From Polyrhizophydium stewartii (taxonomy: Eukaryota; Chytridiomycota; Chytridiomycetes; Rhizophydiales), in contig JADGIZ010000133.1 of assembly GCA_027604665.1 (NCBI GenBank), positions 1 to 23,659 on the forward strand: 23,659 bases of DNA, in the 5' to 3' direction. The position numbers were made by a program, and so were the translations under genes. The notes below the pieces were generated by a model. It did no database searches and was not told the origin of the DNA. It saw only the letters and a list, made by a program, of their open reading frames with translations. Positions 1 through 10,200 of this stretch are shown in pieces (position 1 is the first letter of the stretch; each line of letters opens with the position of its first letter).

Positions 1-533
1 GAGAGGGAATCGAACGTCCGGAGAGTGAGATGAACCGTATAAGAAGCCAGACCCTGTAGTAGAATCTTGGGCTAAACCTGATCTGGTTGTGATGGAGCAG
101 GCTCAACCCTGATGACGACAAAAGTCAGGTATAGTCTCATCTAATTTGAGAATAGCTCCGGATTATTAAGAAGCCTAAATGAAATGAGACAAGATCGTGA
201 ATCCTCCAAATCAATCGTGGCCGTGACTCTTTAACTTTAGTCAGGGTAGCCTCTCTTCGCACCTTGATGATTTGTTAATCCTCCAGGTTCTCCATTCAAA
301 CTAAGATTGCAAAGCCGCTATGATTAAAGCAACGTGGCTTAGCCCTGAAATCGTGTCTCGATCAGTCGCTACGTGGCCGGAGCTCCGCACCTACTAACAC
401 AGCCGCTTCAGATCGACTAAATAATCTTATGTTGAACCTACATTTTGTGGATAACTTTTTTATAAACCAAGAAGCAAAGGTACTGAAGGTCATTGATGCG
501 GCTCTCAGGCGACTTACAGTCACCTTTTTAGGG
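1..533. other. Spacer or possible 3' end of cox1 relic
   Basis: No intact gene is visible. On the minus strand around 330-350 there is a short stretch that can be read as the cox1 'LGLAG..PR' region with bases missing. This would continue the cox1 relic that ends more clearly at 534, but the match is too short to extend the call. At 400-408 lies cagccgctt, a short word also found at 11027, 13524 and 14622 in the spacers. Nothing else is recognised. Confidence 0.3.
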
Positions 534-1264
534 TCGGGCTGCTATGAAGAATGAAATCAAAGAAATCGCGAAGCTTGATAGTTCGGGTTTATCATTTGCT
601 TAGAGTCTTAGATGATAATAGCACCACCAATAGTAGTATTTAATAGGTTAATTAGAGGTGGAATAGAACATAAGTAACCAATCTAACAAATTTAGAGATC
701 GATTAAGGTAATTATTAGAGTAAGCACATCTGATTTGATGCTGGTGGAGCTGTACGTCATGACCATGATTATTAATTAGGGTGCTTATTATACCATTGTT
801 ACTTATCATAATTAATTCTTTTATTCTTAACCCCTACTAGATAGGGGAAGTAAATTCCTCTAGTTTAAAAGAATTGACCACTCCCTTAACAAGCAATCTA
901 GGATAGCTACGCGTAGATCGACTACCCAGAGAGTTATGATGATAGTTCTCTCAACTTAATAGGATTAGAGCTACCTATGATGGCGGATGTAGCTTCAAGT
1001 TTAATAAGAAACTTCATTATTAATCGTAGTTAAAAAATCTTCACTCTTGATTCATGAGAGGCTTTATTTTATTAGATACTAAAGTTCACCCATCTAATCA
1101 ATGTAGTTGGAGAAAGTAAATAGATTAATCCTTTACGCTTTAAATACTACCTAGAATTAGATTAGGCTGGATAAACCATAATGAGCTGTACTTTTTGTTG
1201 TTAATAGATTTATTCTTACTGGCCTTCGGATTGTTATTATCCCCGCTATTCTATCTAAAATAAG
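534..1264 (-). pseudogene. cox1: Cytochrome c oxidase subunit 1 relic, many frameshifts
   Basis: COX1 is the catalytic membrane subunit of complex IV. No frame stays open, but the minus strand gives, in the correct order, short blocks resembling conserved COX1 motifs: LIRLELAG at 1264-1241, VTAH then MV and PAL at 1191-1161, the WLLPPSL region at 1128-1094, SLHLAGASSIIG-INF at 1024-955, AITMLLTD at 912-886, W-HPE at 798-774, TIGG-IV at 637-611, and A-F-FILSMGA at 574-534. Each block is in a different frame or contains stops. The span is about 730 bases for a stretch that normally needs more than 1000, so net deletion dominates. In the W-HPE block the second Phe-Phe-Gly is changed, next to the copper ligand. 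The start and the last third are not found. Eight motifs in order make chance unlikely, but each one alone is weak. Confidence 0.6.
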
Positions 1265-3176
1265 CCAACCTCCTATTTATTGGATAATCAATCTACCCAT
1301 ACTCATCACCTTAGACAACATAACCATAGTTCTAAACCGATTGGCAGTAGGATTCTCCACAGTAAATAATTACAGCACGAGAGACGCTGGAGGGACCTTT
1401 ATTCGAGACGATTGTTAGATTGGTGCGTCATTCTGCAACCGACCTTCCCTCCTCTTTGGTCGATAGACCCCTTGATCTTTAGAGGCTTTGATTCCTGTGT
1501 TCCCTCTGAGAATCATAGATACACTTTCCTCTTTGAGTCCCTAACATTTGTTTGGTTGGGTTTTAGTCAATTTCCTTCTGGAAATTATCTGTTGGTATGG
1601 AGACGATGGCTCAAAGCCTACTTCCCATTGTATTAGCTTTTGATATTTGGTTATCTTCAAGTACTCAATAAATATACGATCATATTTATATAATCAGCTT
1701 CATTATTAGCTTAGAATACCCCCTCTGATTGGAAGGCAGTAATATGATTGTATATAATAAACTCGGCTTTATCAGATGATGTAGCAGAAGTTGTCTTTAG
1801 AAATGTAGCCCTAGTCCATTATTCCTAGTATCAGCAGATTCTTGTCAAGTAAACGAATAATTGTCGTCATGGAGTAATTCAAAGGATTACCTCTAACCTG
1901 AGCAGCCTAGGAGGCCCTAAAAGCTGCTTTAATCGGGTCTAGAGTAAAGTCGTGATGTACTTTCTGTTGATTATTTAGGATCGCCCCCCCGTTGTGCAAA
2001 ATCATAAGTACTTGAATTAATTAATTGCCTATTTTAACTTTAAAGGTTTCTTGTTATGTTCGGACACACAACTTGTTCGTGGTCATTATTATACCCTAAA
2101 TAGTTTAACGAACCTCCATCTTTGATTATGACTTCTATACCATTAAATCTAAATAATTGGGAGCGACTCCGACGCGGTAACCTCAAAAAGGTGAAGTTGA
2201 TTATATGGTTTATCGAGCGGAGCTCTTGTCCTGAGTTTTACTCTTGGGCTTCCTAAGCAATCTACGATTGCTGAATAGTGAAGCAATCAGGTTTTCCTAC
2301 CTAAACAACTAGATGTTGTTTTAGATTTAACTGGAAATAAACCAGCTTCGAGGGGTGAAATAATTATCCCCAGTAAAAAGAATAGCAGAGAATATTAAGA
2401 AAGTATTCAAATCATAAGATTGGTAAGAATAATATTTATAGATACTTAGCTATTGGTTAATTATTTGATACATAATCATGATCATTCGTAAATAGTAGCA
2501 ATACTGCAACAATAAGAATACCATTAATAACTACAGATCTAAATACTAAATAAACAGCCAACTAAATACGGATCCAGTAAAGATGATTTGTAACAGTAAT
2601 TATTTATAGGATTTATTTTCTGATGAAGCATATTTAGGCTCAGGAGGTATTAAAGATAGATCTGCACCCTGGTCAATATACGCTTCATATCTATTAACAA
2701 GTTCTTTCGATTCGCTTTGGTACTACTTAGGTTTTCTCTCGATCTTTAGGTCGATTTACTTAAATATTCTTCCTTTTTAGATCTATCCTAATAATAATCT
2801 ATCAATTCAAATTGGCTATCTATAGGCATAATAAAATAGGACCAATATCATAATATGATCTAACAGCTAGGCTTATTTAACCCCAGAATTACACCATTGA
2901 TACACCTAATAAAAATGACCTATGGTCGATCAATAAAATCCAGTTGATTTGAGTCGTTTCACCGCGTTGAAACACCCGGCCATTTTATTGCTTCATCACA
3001 CTATTCCTCGAAGAGGGGCCATCTTTTTTACTTATTCTTCCTTTTGGTTGAACCCTTACTTTGTCTCCTTACACACACACCCTTATTCTATCTCCTTTTA
3101 TTCCCTATTATTTACTATTTGCGTTTAGGGCATTGCTGACGCTAGCCCGATCTCTACATATCCTGGTTAGCTGACC
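1265..3176. other. Spacer, no recognised gene
   Basis: A mixed AT-rich spacer. Upstream of the cox1 relic (1265-1400, minus strand) there may be further N-terminal cox1 remnants, but I could not anchor them. The frame at 1412-1636 is a chance opening. On the minus strand around 2640-2450 a hydrophobic frame of about 25 codons appears that I could not match to any mitochondrial protein. A first GC-rich hairpin word, gcgactccgacgc, sits at 2163-2175, and a C7 run is at about 1983-1989. Confidence 0.4.
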
Positions 3177-3209
3177 GCGACCGCCTCCTTCAAGGAGGCT
3201 ACGTCGCGG
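3175..3209. repeat. GC-rich nested hairpin, family GCGAC/GTCGC
   Basis: The outer stem CCGCGA (3175-3180) pairs with TCGCGG (3204-3209). Inside it, GCCTCCTT (3183-3190) pairs with AAGGAGGC (3192-3199) around a one-base loop. The 32 bases at 3177-3208 recur exactly in inverted orientation at 13084-13115. It sits in a spacer within AT-rich sequence. The form, a hairpin within a hairpin, resembles the double-hairpin elements described from some fungal mitochondrial genomes; that relationship is inferred from shape only. Confidence 0.75.
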
Positions 3210-3230
3210 CGCGATCTTTATTATGTTGCT

Positions 3231-3260
3231 CGTAAGGACGTCGCTGAGCGCCGTCCGATT
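3231..3260. repeat. GC-rich element with GTAAGGACG / CGTCCGATT ends
   Basis: Reads cgtaaggacg, then tcgctgag, then cgccgtccgatt. The ends GGACG and CGTCC are complementary, so the element folds back on itself. The same ends flank different contents at 3525-3545, 6789-6904 and, inverted, 8182-8199, which marks this as one member of a small repeat family. Confidence 0.65.
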
Positions 3261-3524
3261 AATTCAGGGATATCTGATTACTCCTAAAAACTACTTTAAA
3301 TGTAGGAGATTAATTGTTGTAGATAGGTCAAATAGATGTGCTTGAATTATTTATGGTTTCTGGTTTACAATTATCCTAATTCAATAAATCGATCTATCAT
3401 ATATACCTCTTAATGGTTGGTTTGCTGCTATGATTGATAGGCATGCTAATAGGTCTTGGACTAATACAAATCTACAATTTGTGTGACACTTAAACTGACT
3501 CAGAGGTACCAAATTATGCAATTC

Positions 3525-3545
3525 TGTAAGGACTCCGTCCGATTT
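3525..3545. repeat. Minimal copy of the GTAAGGAC / GTCCGATTT element
   Basis: tgtaaggactccgtccgattt is the shortest member of the family. It consists only of the two ends, with a three-base loop (GGAC-TCC-GTCC). It may be the unfilled form of the longer elements at 3231 and 6789. Confidence 0.6.
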
Positions 3546-3799
3546 GAGCTGTTACGATTAAGAAGGGTTGATGTAAGCCAGTAATGTAGGATTACCTACA
3601 CATTCTTCCCAGGATAAATATACTAAGCCAATAGGAGATAAATCTTAATACTATAGACCTTCTTCTCTAACTTTTTATATATTTTAGGTTGGTTGACCTA
3701 GCTTTACATAGATAATAACCCTTAATCTCTAACCTCCTTAATGAAAATAAGTATATATATGAGAGGTAATGTTAAGAACTATAATAGAAATACCCATGT

Positions 3800-6120
3800 A
3801 TCAATTGTGGTGTAGCTTAAGATAAATATATAGGTAACCCTTTAGGGGGTCTACATTAAAAGGATCAAGACTATAAGGTATTAGGTAAAAGAAATCCTTA
3901 CATATGAGATAGGTATGGGTTAAATCTATACAAGTCTAATTAGAAGAGCTACATTTACTAAACATATCTGTATATAGGTATCTCCTACATAGTTTATATA
4001 ACCCTTTCTTGGCCTAGTAGAACTTATACCAATTTGTCCGGAGGCAATTCTAGAGTTTAGACCTACTATGGTTCTATGTATATCCTAAGAAGATGTTATA
4101 ATAAATAGATTCAAGGTGTGTAATTAAATAGACCTACTGAGAAAGGAACTATACCCTGCAGTTTAGATATGCCAATTTATTAGCTGGGTAGAAAGAGGAG
4201 GGTAAAGAAGAGAAATAAACTAAGAGGTAGGTTAACCTTTAAATAAATAACCGAATTTCTATAGATTTCTTATCTAATTAAACCAATATCTCATGTATAA
4301 TTGATGGAGAGTCCCCTAGTTGATGATCTAACAACTTGTATGTAAAATAAAGTATCTACAGGAGTTTCTCTCATACAAATATAATTATTTATTTAGATAA
4401 TATACGAAGGATAACCAGGTGAGATATAGAAAGTATAGGAATCCCTTAAGGGCTAAATTTGATGTGTTGTGAGAGATCGGTCCCTATCAAATTATAGTAT
4501 ATAGACTCCATCTAATTGGGTTATTAGGGGTACCTTGTCATTGACTTGAGGTTAGAAAGATTATTTATATATGTTCTTAAGGGAGATTGGCCCTATAATC
4601 GGTAAAATTAATCAGGATCACCCCTAAAAGAAATAGGATGTGTTAATCTTCAACATAATGTATAGTCGGTATAAGATCCTAAATATTACTGTGATAGATC
4701 CGTATTGTATATAACTCAACTTCACAAATGCTATTAAGCTCAAGATCCAGGGTCTTTCTTAATAAATTAGGATAAACCCTCCGCGGCAATTATAACCATT
4801 TTTATTAGCCTAGATGTCAATTATAGAAGAAAGGAAAAGAGAATATAATGGATAGCTCCTTCTTTATAATAGATGCTATTTCTTTGTTTACCTAACCAAT
4901 TCTATATAATCTAGAGGGAAAGAGATTTATTAATTGGAACCAAGAGGCTGTATATATAGTACTCCAAATAGAACATACAATAAAGTTATTACCTCGATAA
5001 CAATGGGTTTATTTACAACTCCTATCTTATAGCAGATTTAAGGGAGATCTTAGACTAAGTTAGATAGCAAGAGAACAAAAGTTATTATCTATAAAACAAT
5101 GGGTTGGGATCTAATCAATTGCACAATATATCTAATTTTCTTTTATATTAATCTAGCACTCTTTATCAGCACCCTAGTTTCTATTGATTTAATAACCTCA
5201 ACTAATTTGGATTAAGAGAATTCGCCCGGAGGGCTACGCACTGAATTCTGGGTCTAAATCAATTATTAGGATTTTATGTGGAGGGTCCACCCATTAAGGC
5301 CTAGAAGTGTTATAAGATACCTCTGTATATAGCGGATTAAAGATTCTAGTAATTAAGAATAATCTGGGAAGTCTACAATTAATTTGGATACTACACATTA
5401 TAAAAGAGGTCTTACCTACTTATTTGTAACCTAATCTTTAAGGGAACCAACCTACCAAATAGAATCTGTCCTTAATAATAAGAGAGACCTAAGAGAATAG
5501 ATTACTATTTAGAAGTATGTTCATTAATAATCCTCCACCTTTTTTATTATACGAAAGAAGTTACAATGTAACTCAAAGTAGATTAGGATTTATCCCCTGG
5601 TTTGTATAACTATTAGGATTCAGGGATGAAGTTCAAATAGAACGCTCGGTTCCTTTAGTTTATCCTATTATTTCTTATATACAGCGTATGGTTCCCAATA
5701 GATAATATCTCATTTATAAGAACTATCGGCCTTTTAGGTATACATCTTCTCCTCTGCAGGTCTTGGGTATTATAAGCCAATTAAGGTATATCCTCTTGAA
5801 GAGAAGATATTTTATGCGTAGTTATAGGAGATGATCTAAGATTTATTAAGGTCAACCAACCATTTTTTAGATCCAGTAAAGTCTACATAATTTTAATAGA
5901 GTGCTTAACCCTCAATACAAGCAGGTATATATCACAATAGTCATTAATAATTATCTTTCTAGATAGAACCTAAGGCACCTGATTAGTAATTATTTTGACC
6001 CATTTCAGAAATGGACCAATATAGGATAGCTGATCTCTATACTGTACAAAGTTTGGAATATAAATAGCTAATTGTAATCTAGGAGCATAGGCTTCATTAT
6101 ATAAGAAGTACACCTCCCTT
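3800..6120 (+). rRNA. rns: Small-subunit ribosomal RNA, degenerate (rns relic)
   Basis: The small-subunit rRNA is the decoding RNA of the mitochondrial ribosome. Its conserved landmarks appear in order on the plus strand: a 5'-domain-like stretch at 3801-3838; the 530 loop as ctccgcggcaat at 4779-4790; the ATTAGATACC loop as tataagatacc with a following TAAA at about 5309-5341; the GAATTGACGG region as gagacctaagagaatag at 5484-5500; the GCATGTTGTTTAATTCGA region as gtatgttcattaataatcc at about 5516-5534; the AACGAGCGCAACCC region at 5628-5660; and the 3' decoding region at 6066-6118, with gctaattgtaatct followed by gaagtacacctccc. The span of about 2.3 kb is long but within fungal range. The universal ACACACCGCCCGTC is altered, as are the 530 and 900 loops, so this copy does not look functional. 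Both ends are approximate. No GC-rich hairpins interrupt it. Confidence 0.6.
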
Positions 6121-6599
6121 TCTATTAATTAGTTGAGATTGATCCTTCCGTTACAGATCTTATTTGATTTCTATTATAGTTACTTTCTATTATTTTGATC
6201 TAGAACCCCTATGCTAATTCCTTTAGAAAAGAGGGTATCTAAACACGTCCGTTATTATCTAATCTTTAGTAATTTCCTTTCTTCAATTAGATAAATTAGG
6301 ATCTAGATGAGTGCTCTATGTATAGTTTCTTAAGATCATCCTATTAGTTTTATGGTCGATTTGATTACTTATTTACCCTTTATACGTGCTAAATGTTATC
6401 GAATAACCTCTTTACTGTTAGCTTGACGATTTAACCTTCCAATGCTACTCTGTCTGCTGATAGAAATTGCGCATAATGATTACCTATTATGGATTCACCT
6501 GGTCTGACTTAGTACGCTTCATCTCATTTCATCGCGAAGCCTCGGAGTGGCCGGCCCCATCCGGGGCCTACGCCACACAACTCATTCGATTCGCTCTCG
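6121..6599. other. Spacer after rns, with a possible repeat fragment
   Basis: No gene is recognised. The segment moves from AT-rich rRNA-like sequence into the GC-hairpin spacer. The word catctcatttcatcg at 6520-6534 is identical to 21006-21020 inside a structured repeat, and the bases around it (a nearby 'tagtacg' and a pairing gcttc/gaagc) suggest a diverged or truncated copy of that element. The frame at 6467-6751 runs through this repeat and is not credible as a gene. Confidence 0.35.
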
Positions 6600-6621
6600 G
6601 GGGGCCGTCGACGACCAGGTG
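6600..6621. repeat. 22-base dispersed repeat, copy 1
   Basis: gggggccgtcgacgaccagg followed by tg. The same 22 bases with one difference (g to t at the middle) recur in the same orientation at 16022-16043, nearly 10 kb away. The flanks are unrelated beyond a few bases, as expected for a small transposed unit. Confidence 0.7.
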
Positions 6622-6788
6622 CCCGATTAGGTTGTGTCCGCTCGATTTGATGTCGAATCCATCCGTCTTCTACTCTTTTGTGGTTTTTCATCATCATTGT
6701 CTATTATTTCAAAGATCGATTTTGGATTTTTGTCAAATTGAAGCAATCTGATATTGCTTAAGGAGTGCCATTAAGAGCATCTGGGATT

Positions 6789-6904
6789 TGTAAGGACGAC
6801 CCCCCTTAAGGGGGGGCGGAGTGGCGGGGGCCCCCCTTAGGGGGGCCCCCCCGGATCCTTCAGATCCGGGCCGGAGGCTAGCCACGAACGCGCCGTCCGA
6901 TTTT
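6789..6904. repeat. Composite GC-rich element, four nested hairpins inside GTAAGGACG/CGTCCGATTT ends
   Basis: The outer ends tgtaaggacg (6789-6798) and cgccgtccgatttt (6891-6904) match the minimal element at 3525. Inside are C6-TTAA-G7 (6800-6816), a long G/C dyad around TTA (about 6826-6850), and the perfect hairpin CCGGATC-CTTCA-GATCCGG (6851-6869). The last hairpin core also occurs at 15869-15885 in a different cluster. It reads like a small element into which other small hairpin elements have inserted. Confidence 0.7.
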
Positions 6905-7809
6905 ATTATCAAGTTCAACCTCCACGATCATAGGGCAATTATTCTAGCTTCAATCATAGCGCGTCAGCCTACTTTGTTGCTATTTTTAACTCCCATTTCA
7001 GGGTTATTCTGAATTAACTAAGTTGATGGAGTTCATATTTAGGATAATAGTCGGAGGTGATAGAGAATAGGTTAATATCAATAAATCAGACCAAGCTTCA
7101 TCAACTTGCTTTTGTTGCTAAGTCTATTCATTCCGTTCAACAAGCTCACCCCACCTAGGCGCGGAGGGCCGATTATTTTTTATTTTCTGGTACGCTCAGA
7201 CGCTATGCAGGCTACAATCCAGTTACCAGATTCGTCTTTTTACTTAAGTATCTATGGTTTCCTAATCCTTTAGAGCGACTCTGTCTGGTAACCTCCACCA
7301 TCAATCTGCCCCAATTATTCATAAGCATTAACTAAATTGGGAGCGCGCCTTGGAGCGGGTAAAGCAATCCGCGGCGGATACCGCTCCAAAAACATTTGCG
7401 CTGCTGAACCGGTGATTTGGCCAGTTAATTTAGAAATCACTCATTTGACAAGAAGCAATCTTTGAATTATTACTGGTGTGACTAGAAATACGTATGTCTA
7501 TGTGGTTGACTAAAGGATATTCTAATCCAATCTGGGACGGGGACAAGGGTAGTAAAGAATGACGCTACGCTCCATCCTCTCACCCTCCGTGATACTTCAG
7601 GTGGGCCGGATTTCGTCTTTGCTCAGATCTCGCTCTGGCCGCTTGGGCCAATTGAACAATCGCAGATTGTGAAATAGTCTAACAACTGAGAATTAAGAAA
7701 TAATTGTAAAAGTAATAAGAGGTAAACTAAAGAAAGCACAATTGTATTTCCTGTTTATGGTTACCTAAATATCTTGAAATTAAACTACACAATATAATAA
7801 ATAGCCTGT
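6905..7809. other. Spacer with scattered GC-rich hairpin fragments
   Basis: No gene is recognised. At 7369-7387 ccgcggcggataccgctcc is a near copy, in inverted orientation, of the core of the 32-base repeat at 19452 and 19595. At about 7272-7300 gagcgactctgtctggtaacctcc resembles 2161-2184. An AT-rich stretch near 7690-7790 on the minus strand hints at a COX1 'NHK' start or an ATP6 segment, but neither could be supported. Confidence 0.35.
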
Positions 7810-8070
7810 TAGTTGAAGCGGCTGGCCGTGACGTCGCCTCGGTCACTCAGCGACCGGGCTTCGCCCACCGGGCCAATTTGCAGGTTTCATAGCGACGCTA
7901 ACGCGTGCTGACGCAACGTCGCAACCGCGACTCCGTCGCTGCAGCAATTGCTCGGTCCCATTTGGAGCGACTCCGTCGCGGCAGCCAGATGGGTTATATA
8001 GGGACCGCTAGGAGTCGCTCCTAGCTTTGGCCGTGACGTCAATCTAAGATCGGTCACGGACGTGACGTAG
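7810..8070. repeat. Large GC-rich hairpin cluster
   Basis: About 260 bases of much higher GC content than the surroundings, built from short inverted modules. gcgactccgtcgc occurs at 7927-7939 and again at 7967-7979 (stem GCGAC/GTCGC, loop TCC), gctaggagtcgctcctagc at about 8007-8025 is an imperfect hairpin, and ggccgtgacgtc occurs near both ends (about 7824 and 8029). The modules recur singly elsewhere in the window (2163, 13190, 21372), so the cluster looks like several elements inserted next to or into one another. Confidence 0.7.
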
Positions 8071-8181
8071 GAATGAAGCTCGATTAGAAATGATCAATAA
8101 AGTCCGAATCAATAGTTAGACCAGGTTCAATAGAACTTTCTAATTCAAGAAGTTATAGGACAGGAGCAAGAGAAATAGAAT

Positions 8182-8199
8182 AAATCGGACGGCGTTACG
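8182..8199. repeat. Inverted copy of the CGTCCGATTT element end
   Basis: aaatcggacggcgttacg is the reverse complement of cgtaacgccgtccgattt. It keeps the right-hand end of the element family seen at 3231, 3525 and 6789 and a shortened left end. It is the only copy found in this orientation. Confidence 0.5.
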
Positions 8200-8596
8200 A
8201 AGCTGGTCGCTCATTTATTTAGGTGAGGTTACAACCCAAACAGATTAGCCATCAACTTTAGCAAATACTCAGAGCTATTAGACCTGTAATAGTAACAGGG
8301 AAGCTAGAAAAGCGACCAACAGAAGTCTTTCAAAAATCAATCTTGAACAACCACCTACGGTGGTTTAGAGAAGTCATCACGAGTTAATCGATCTTCTATA
8401 TCGACCCTTTGCTTTTTATAATAATAATCAAGTACTTGCGCTTGAATTGGAGCGACTCATAGCGGGCCTTATTCAGAAATGCGGATTAATCAGGTTTTGA
8501 GGATTTGTCATTTATTTTAGGATACATGAGATTCATCAAGGGTTATGATGAATTCCTAAAGATTATGCCTTTTAGTCTTGCTCTCTTATGTCTTTA
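8200..8596. other. Spacer, no recognised gene
   Basis: Mixed sequence with one further GC-rich word (ggagcgactcatagcgggcc near 8450). On the minus strand the part nearest 8596 may hold further degraded nad5 sequence downstream of the recognised block, but no motif is clear enough to call. Confidence 0.35.
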
Positions 8597-8709
8597 CTAC
8601 TGGTGAATATGAGATGAAGTAAAAGCCTAAGACAAATCCAATAACTAAAACAGTAAGAGAATCATAATAATAAGACTAATTACTAAATACCATCAGATTC
8701 ACTCATTCC
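8597..8709 (-). pseudogene. nad5: NADH dehydrogenase subunit 5 relic
   Basis: ND5 is a proton-pumping membrane subunit of complex I. On the minus strand the reading YYYDSLTV followed by LVIGFVLGFYFISYSP matches the ND5 segment FDSLTVSMLIPVL-VSSLVH-YSI-YM, with a few residues deleted in the middle. Just upstream, broken by frameshifts and a stop in place of Trp, is the preceding SEWF-ISWGF-YDS segment (about 8709-8660). Only about 110 bases of a gene that normally exceeds 1900 can be recognised. Neighbouring sequence in both directions is too degraded to follow. DSLTV with the correct flanks on both sides makes the call reasonable. Confidence 0.5.
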
Positions 8710-8925
8710 AGTTAGATTACAGATCTGATATTTGTCATTAGATTAGAGATTGGTCTTGATTTCTTAGCTTGATTATTAGACTAAGCATTGCTCCATTCGG
8801 ACGATCTCATTACATTTTTGGACTTTTTTCCTATTTCGACTACACTTTTGAATTAGATGGTGAATCTCTAGGACTAATAGATAATAAATGGTGTGTAAAA
8901 AGAAGCCCCAAATAGATAACCTCCT

Positions 8926-8977
8926 CGGGCGGGGCCCATCAAAGTGAATCGAATGTAATTCGATGATACGTATTTAG
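8926..8977. repeat. Structured repeat 'GGGCGGGGCCCATCAAAG', copy A
   Basis: cgggcggggcccatcaaagt at 8926-8945 is followed by a hairpin ATCGAAT-GTA-ATTCGAT (8948-8964) and the box gatgatacgtatttag (8962-8977). Copies at 19701-19780 and, inverted, 20981-21059 keep both boxes but have different internal hairpin sequences. Copy A lacks the clear 11-base flanking inverted repeat seen in the other two. Confidence 0.7.
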
Positions 8978-9304
8978 ACTCCGGCTGATCCATCCCAATT
9001 TATTTGATTTCAGCATTCATACGAATGCTCTTAATCCTCATCGAGCAATCAAGGTCCTCAACATTTCTAACTCAGGATTAAAGCTAAACTAAGATAATCA
9101 CCAATAAAGCAGTTTCTACGATTAACAATTTAGAATTGTGGTATCACTTCATCAGATCTTTAAAAGTCTTTAGCATATGGAAAAAGTCAGGACGATTTCT
9201 TTATTTTCATCTCGAGCTGCTACACCCTTAGGATGAGGTGAATTAGATGCAATTCCAGATAAGGTGTGATTAGGATAATTGAACAGACATAAACCATTAT
9301 TATT

Positions 9305-9351
9305 TCATTAGTTAGTGCACCATCATAAGAAGTTTCTAGACCTGCTCCACC
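9305..9351 (-). pseudogene. Possible ATP synthase subunit 9 fragment
   Basis: The minus-strand frame reads GGAGLETSYDGALTNE, which can be laid against the GAGIGTVFGALI-AVARNP turn of subunit c, the proton-translocating ring of ATP synthase. The conserved glycine pattern is partly kept, but the Arg-Asn-Pro loop is changed and the second helix with its key acid is not visible. It lies directly downstream of the cox3 relic on the same strand. The match is short and could be chance. Confidence 0.2.
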
Positions 9352-9372
9352 CTGCATAGCTGGATCTTGCTT

Positions 9373-9815
9373 GTACCATGGTAGTGGTTCAACTCCTCAA
9401 CTTACGTTGAGCAATTGAATAATTGCTTCATTCTTTATTAGAAAAGGTTTATCTCCATTGATGAAACCAATTTATAAACTATATGGGCCCTCCAATTACA
9501 ATGAATAGTAGTAAAATGAAGAAGTAATGAAACGCAGAGTCGTAGCCAAATACCCCAAGATCTCGTGTTGTGTCGAGCTCATAGAAGCGGTAATTAGATC
9601 AATGGTATTTGGCATTGAGTATCCTAGCAATAGGCAATAGTAGGTTACAATAGGAGAATAGGCAAATAATCCAAGAGTAGCTGTAGGTAACAAAATAATT
9701 GAAGAATAGATGAACTCATTGAAGATAGAATAGTTCATTTGAATATTGAAAATAGCTCACGTAATGGGTAATATAGTAAATGAAATGAATAGATCGGTGA
9801 ATGTAATGATATTAT
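9373..9815 (-). pseudogene. cox3: Cytochrome c oxidase subunit 3 relic
   Basis: COX3 is a core membrane subunit of complex IV. On the minus strand, blocks in order resemble HLVSPSPWPIYTSFS (9812-9772), the SEIMFF helix (about 9738-9715), SP-VE (9659-9647), LGY-MP-NTIILLSSG (about 9625-9583), LG--ATIL, EYYES (near 9500), and GFEAA-WYWHFVD as GVEPLPWY (9396-9373). Two overlapping short open frames (9938-9735 and 9738-9496) cover part of it, hydrophobic as expected, but no single frame spans the gene and stops interrupt it. About 440 bases represent a gene of about 800. The motifs are individually loose but colinear. A possible atp9 fragment follows, and cox2 lies head-to-head on the other strand. 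Confidence 0.5.
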
Positions 9816-9974
9816 TGAGGATGGGTCTAAAGTAAATAGAAAACCATTAGAATAGACATCGACCCCTGCTAAGCAAATAAAAGTTGATACAACTCGCGTC
9901 ATCGAAGCTGTATCTAATTCAGAATGAAATAAAAGCAAATAACCAGTAGCATTTATCAGTAAAAATCTTAATTA

Positions 9975-10200
9975 TGTTTATGAGTTAGTGCTCAATTCTA
10001 AAAGTTGATCTTATTAAACCTTCTGATAACTTATTTTGATTCACAGATTATTCATGGACATTCCTAAATACATACATGACCTTTAGCATTAACCTTTTTA
10101 CTAGTCTAGATTTTTATTGGGCATCTAACCACCTTTCCTATAGAAATTGGGAAGGAGGGTCAATGCTAAGGTATTTCTCTAATTTAGACTCAGTAGATCC
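9975..10200 (+). pseudogene. cox2: Cytochrome c oxidase subunit 2 relic, C-terminal half
   Basis: COX2 carries the CuA centre that takes electrons from cytochrome c. On the plus strand three colinear blocks are seen: a degraded LRLLEVDNR at 9990-10010, DVIHSWAVPSL read as D-(Y)-SWT-FP-L at 10044-10066, and KREGVFYGQCSE read as a GG-GQC segment at 10142-10167. The spacing between blocks (34 and 76 bases) is close to that expected. The CuA cysteine motif after GQC is disrupted by a stop. The N-terminal membrane helices are not found, because the sequence upstream is the opposite-strand cox3 relic. I first considered COX1 'GHPEV' for 10057-10070, but COX2 explains both flanks better. Confidence 0.4.

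Noticed and set aside
1..20. tRNA T-arm-like gggaatcgaac on the minus strand at the left edge
   Set aside because: The flanking five-base stems do not pair and no other cloverleaf arms are visible.
741..785. Group II intron domain V-like gagctgtacg
   Set aside because: The matching downstream half of the hairpin is absent and the sequence falls inside the cox1 relic.
2450..2640. Hydrophobic minus-strand frame and a plus-strand COX3-like ggatttattttctgatgaagca
   Set aside because: I could not match the first to any mitochondrial protein. The second lacks colinear COX3 motifs, and cox3 is already represented at 9373-9815.
8950..8975. Small-rRNA-like aattcgatgatacg
   Set aside because: It lies inside structured repeat copy A and is explained by its hairpin and right box. 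The rns relic lies elsewhere.
9496..9938. Two overlapping hydrophobic frames on the minus strand as a novel two-gene operon
   Set aside because: Their sequence aligns piecewise with COX3, so they are better read as fragments of the cox3 relic than as new membrane proteins.
10044..10075. COX1 W-F-F-G-H-P-E motif on the plus strand
   Set aside because: ggacattcct fits superficially, but upstream and downstream text fits COX2 (EVDNR, SW-PSL, GQC), and the COX1 relic is already found at 534-1264.
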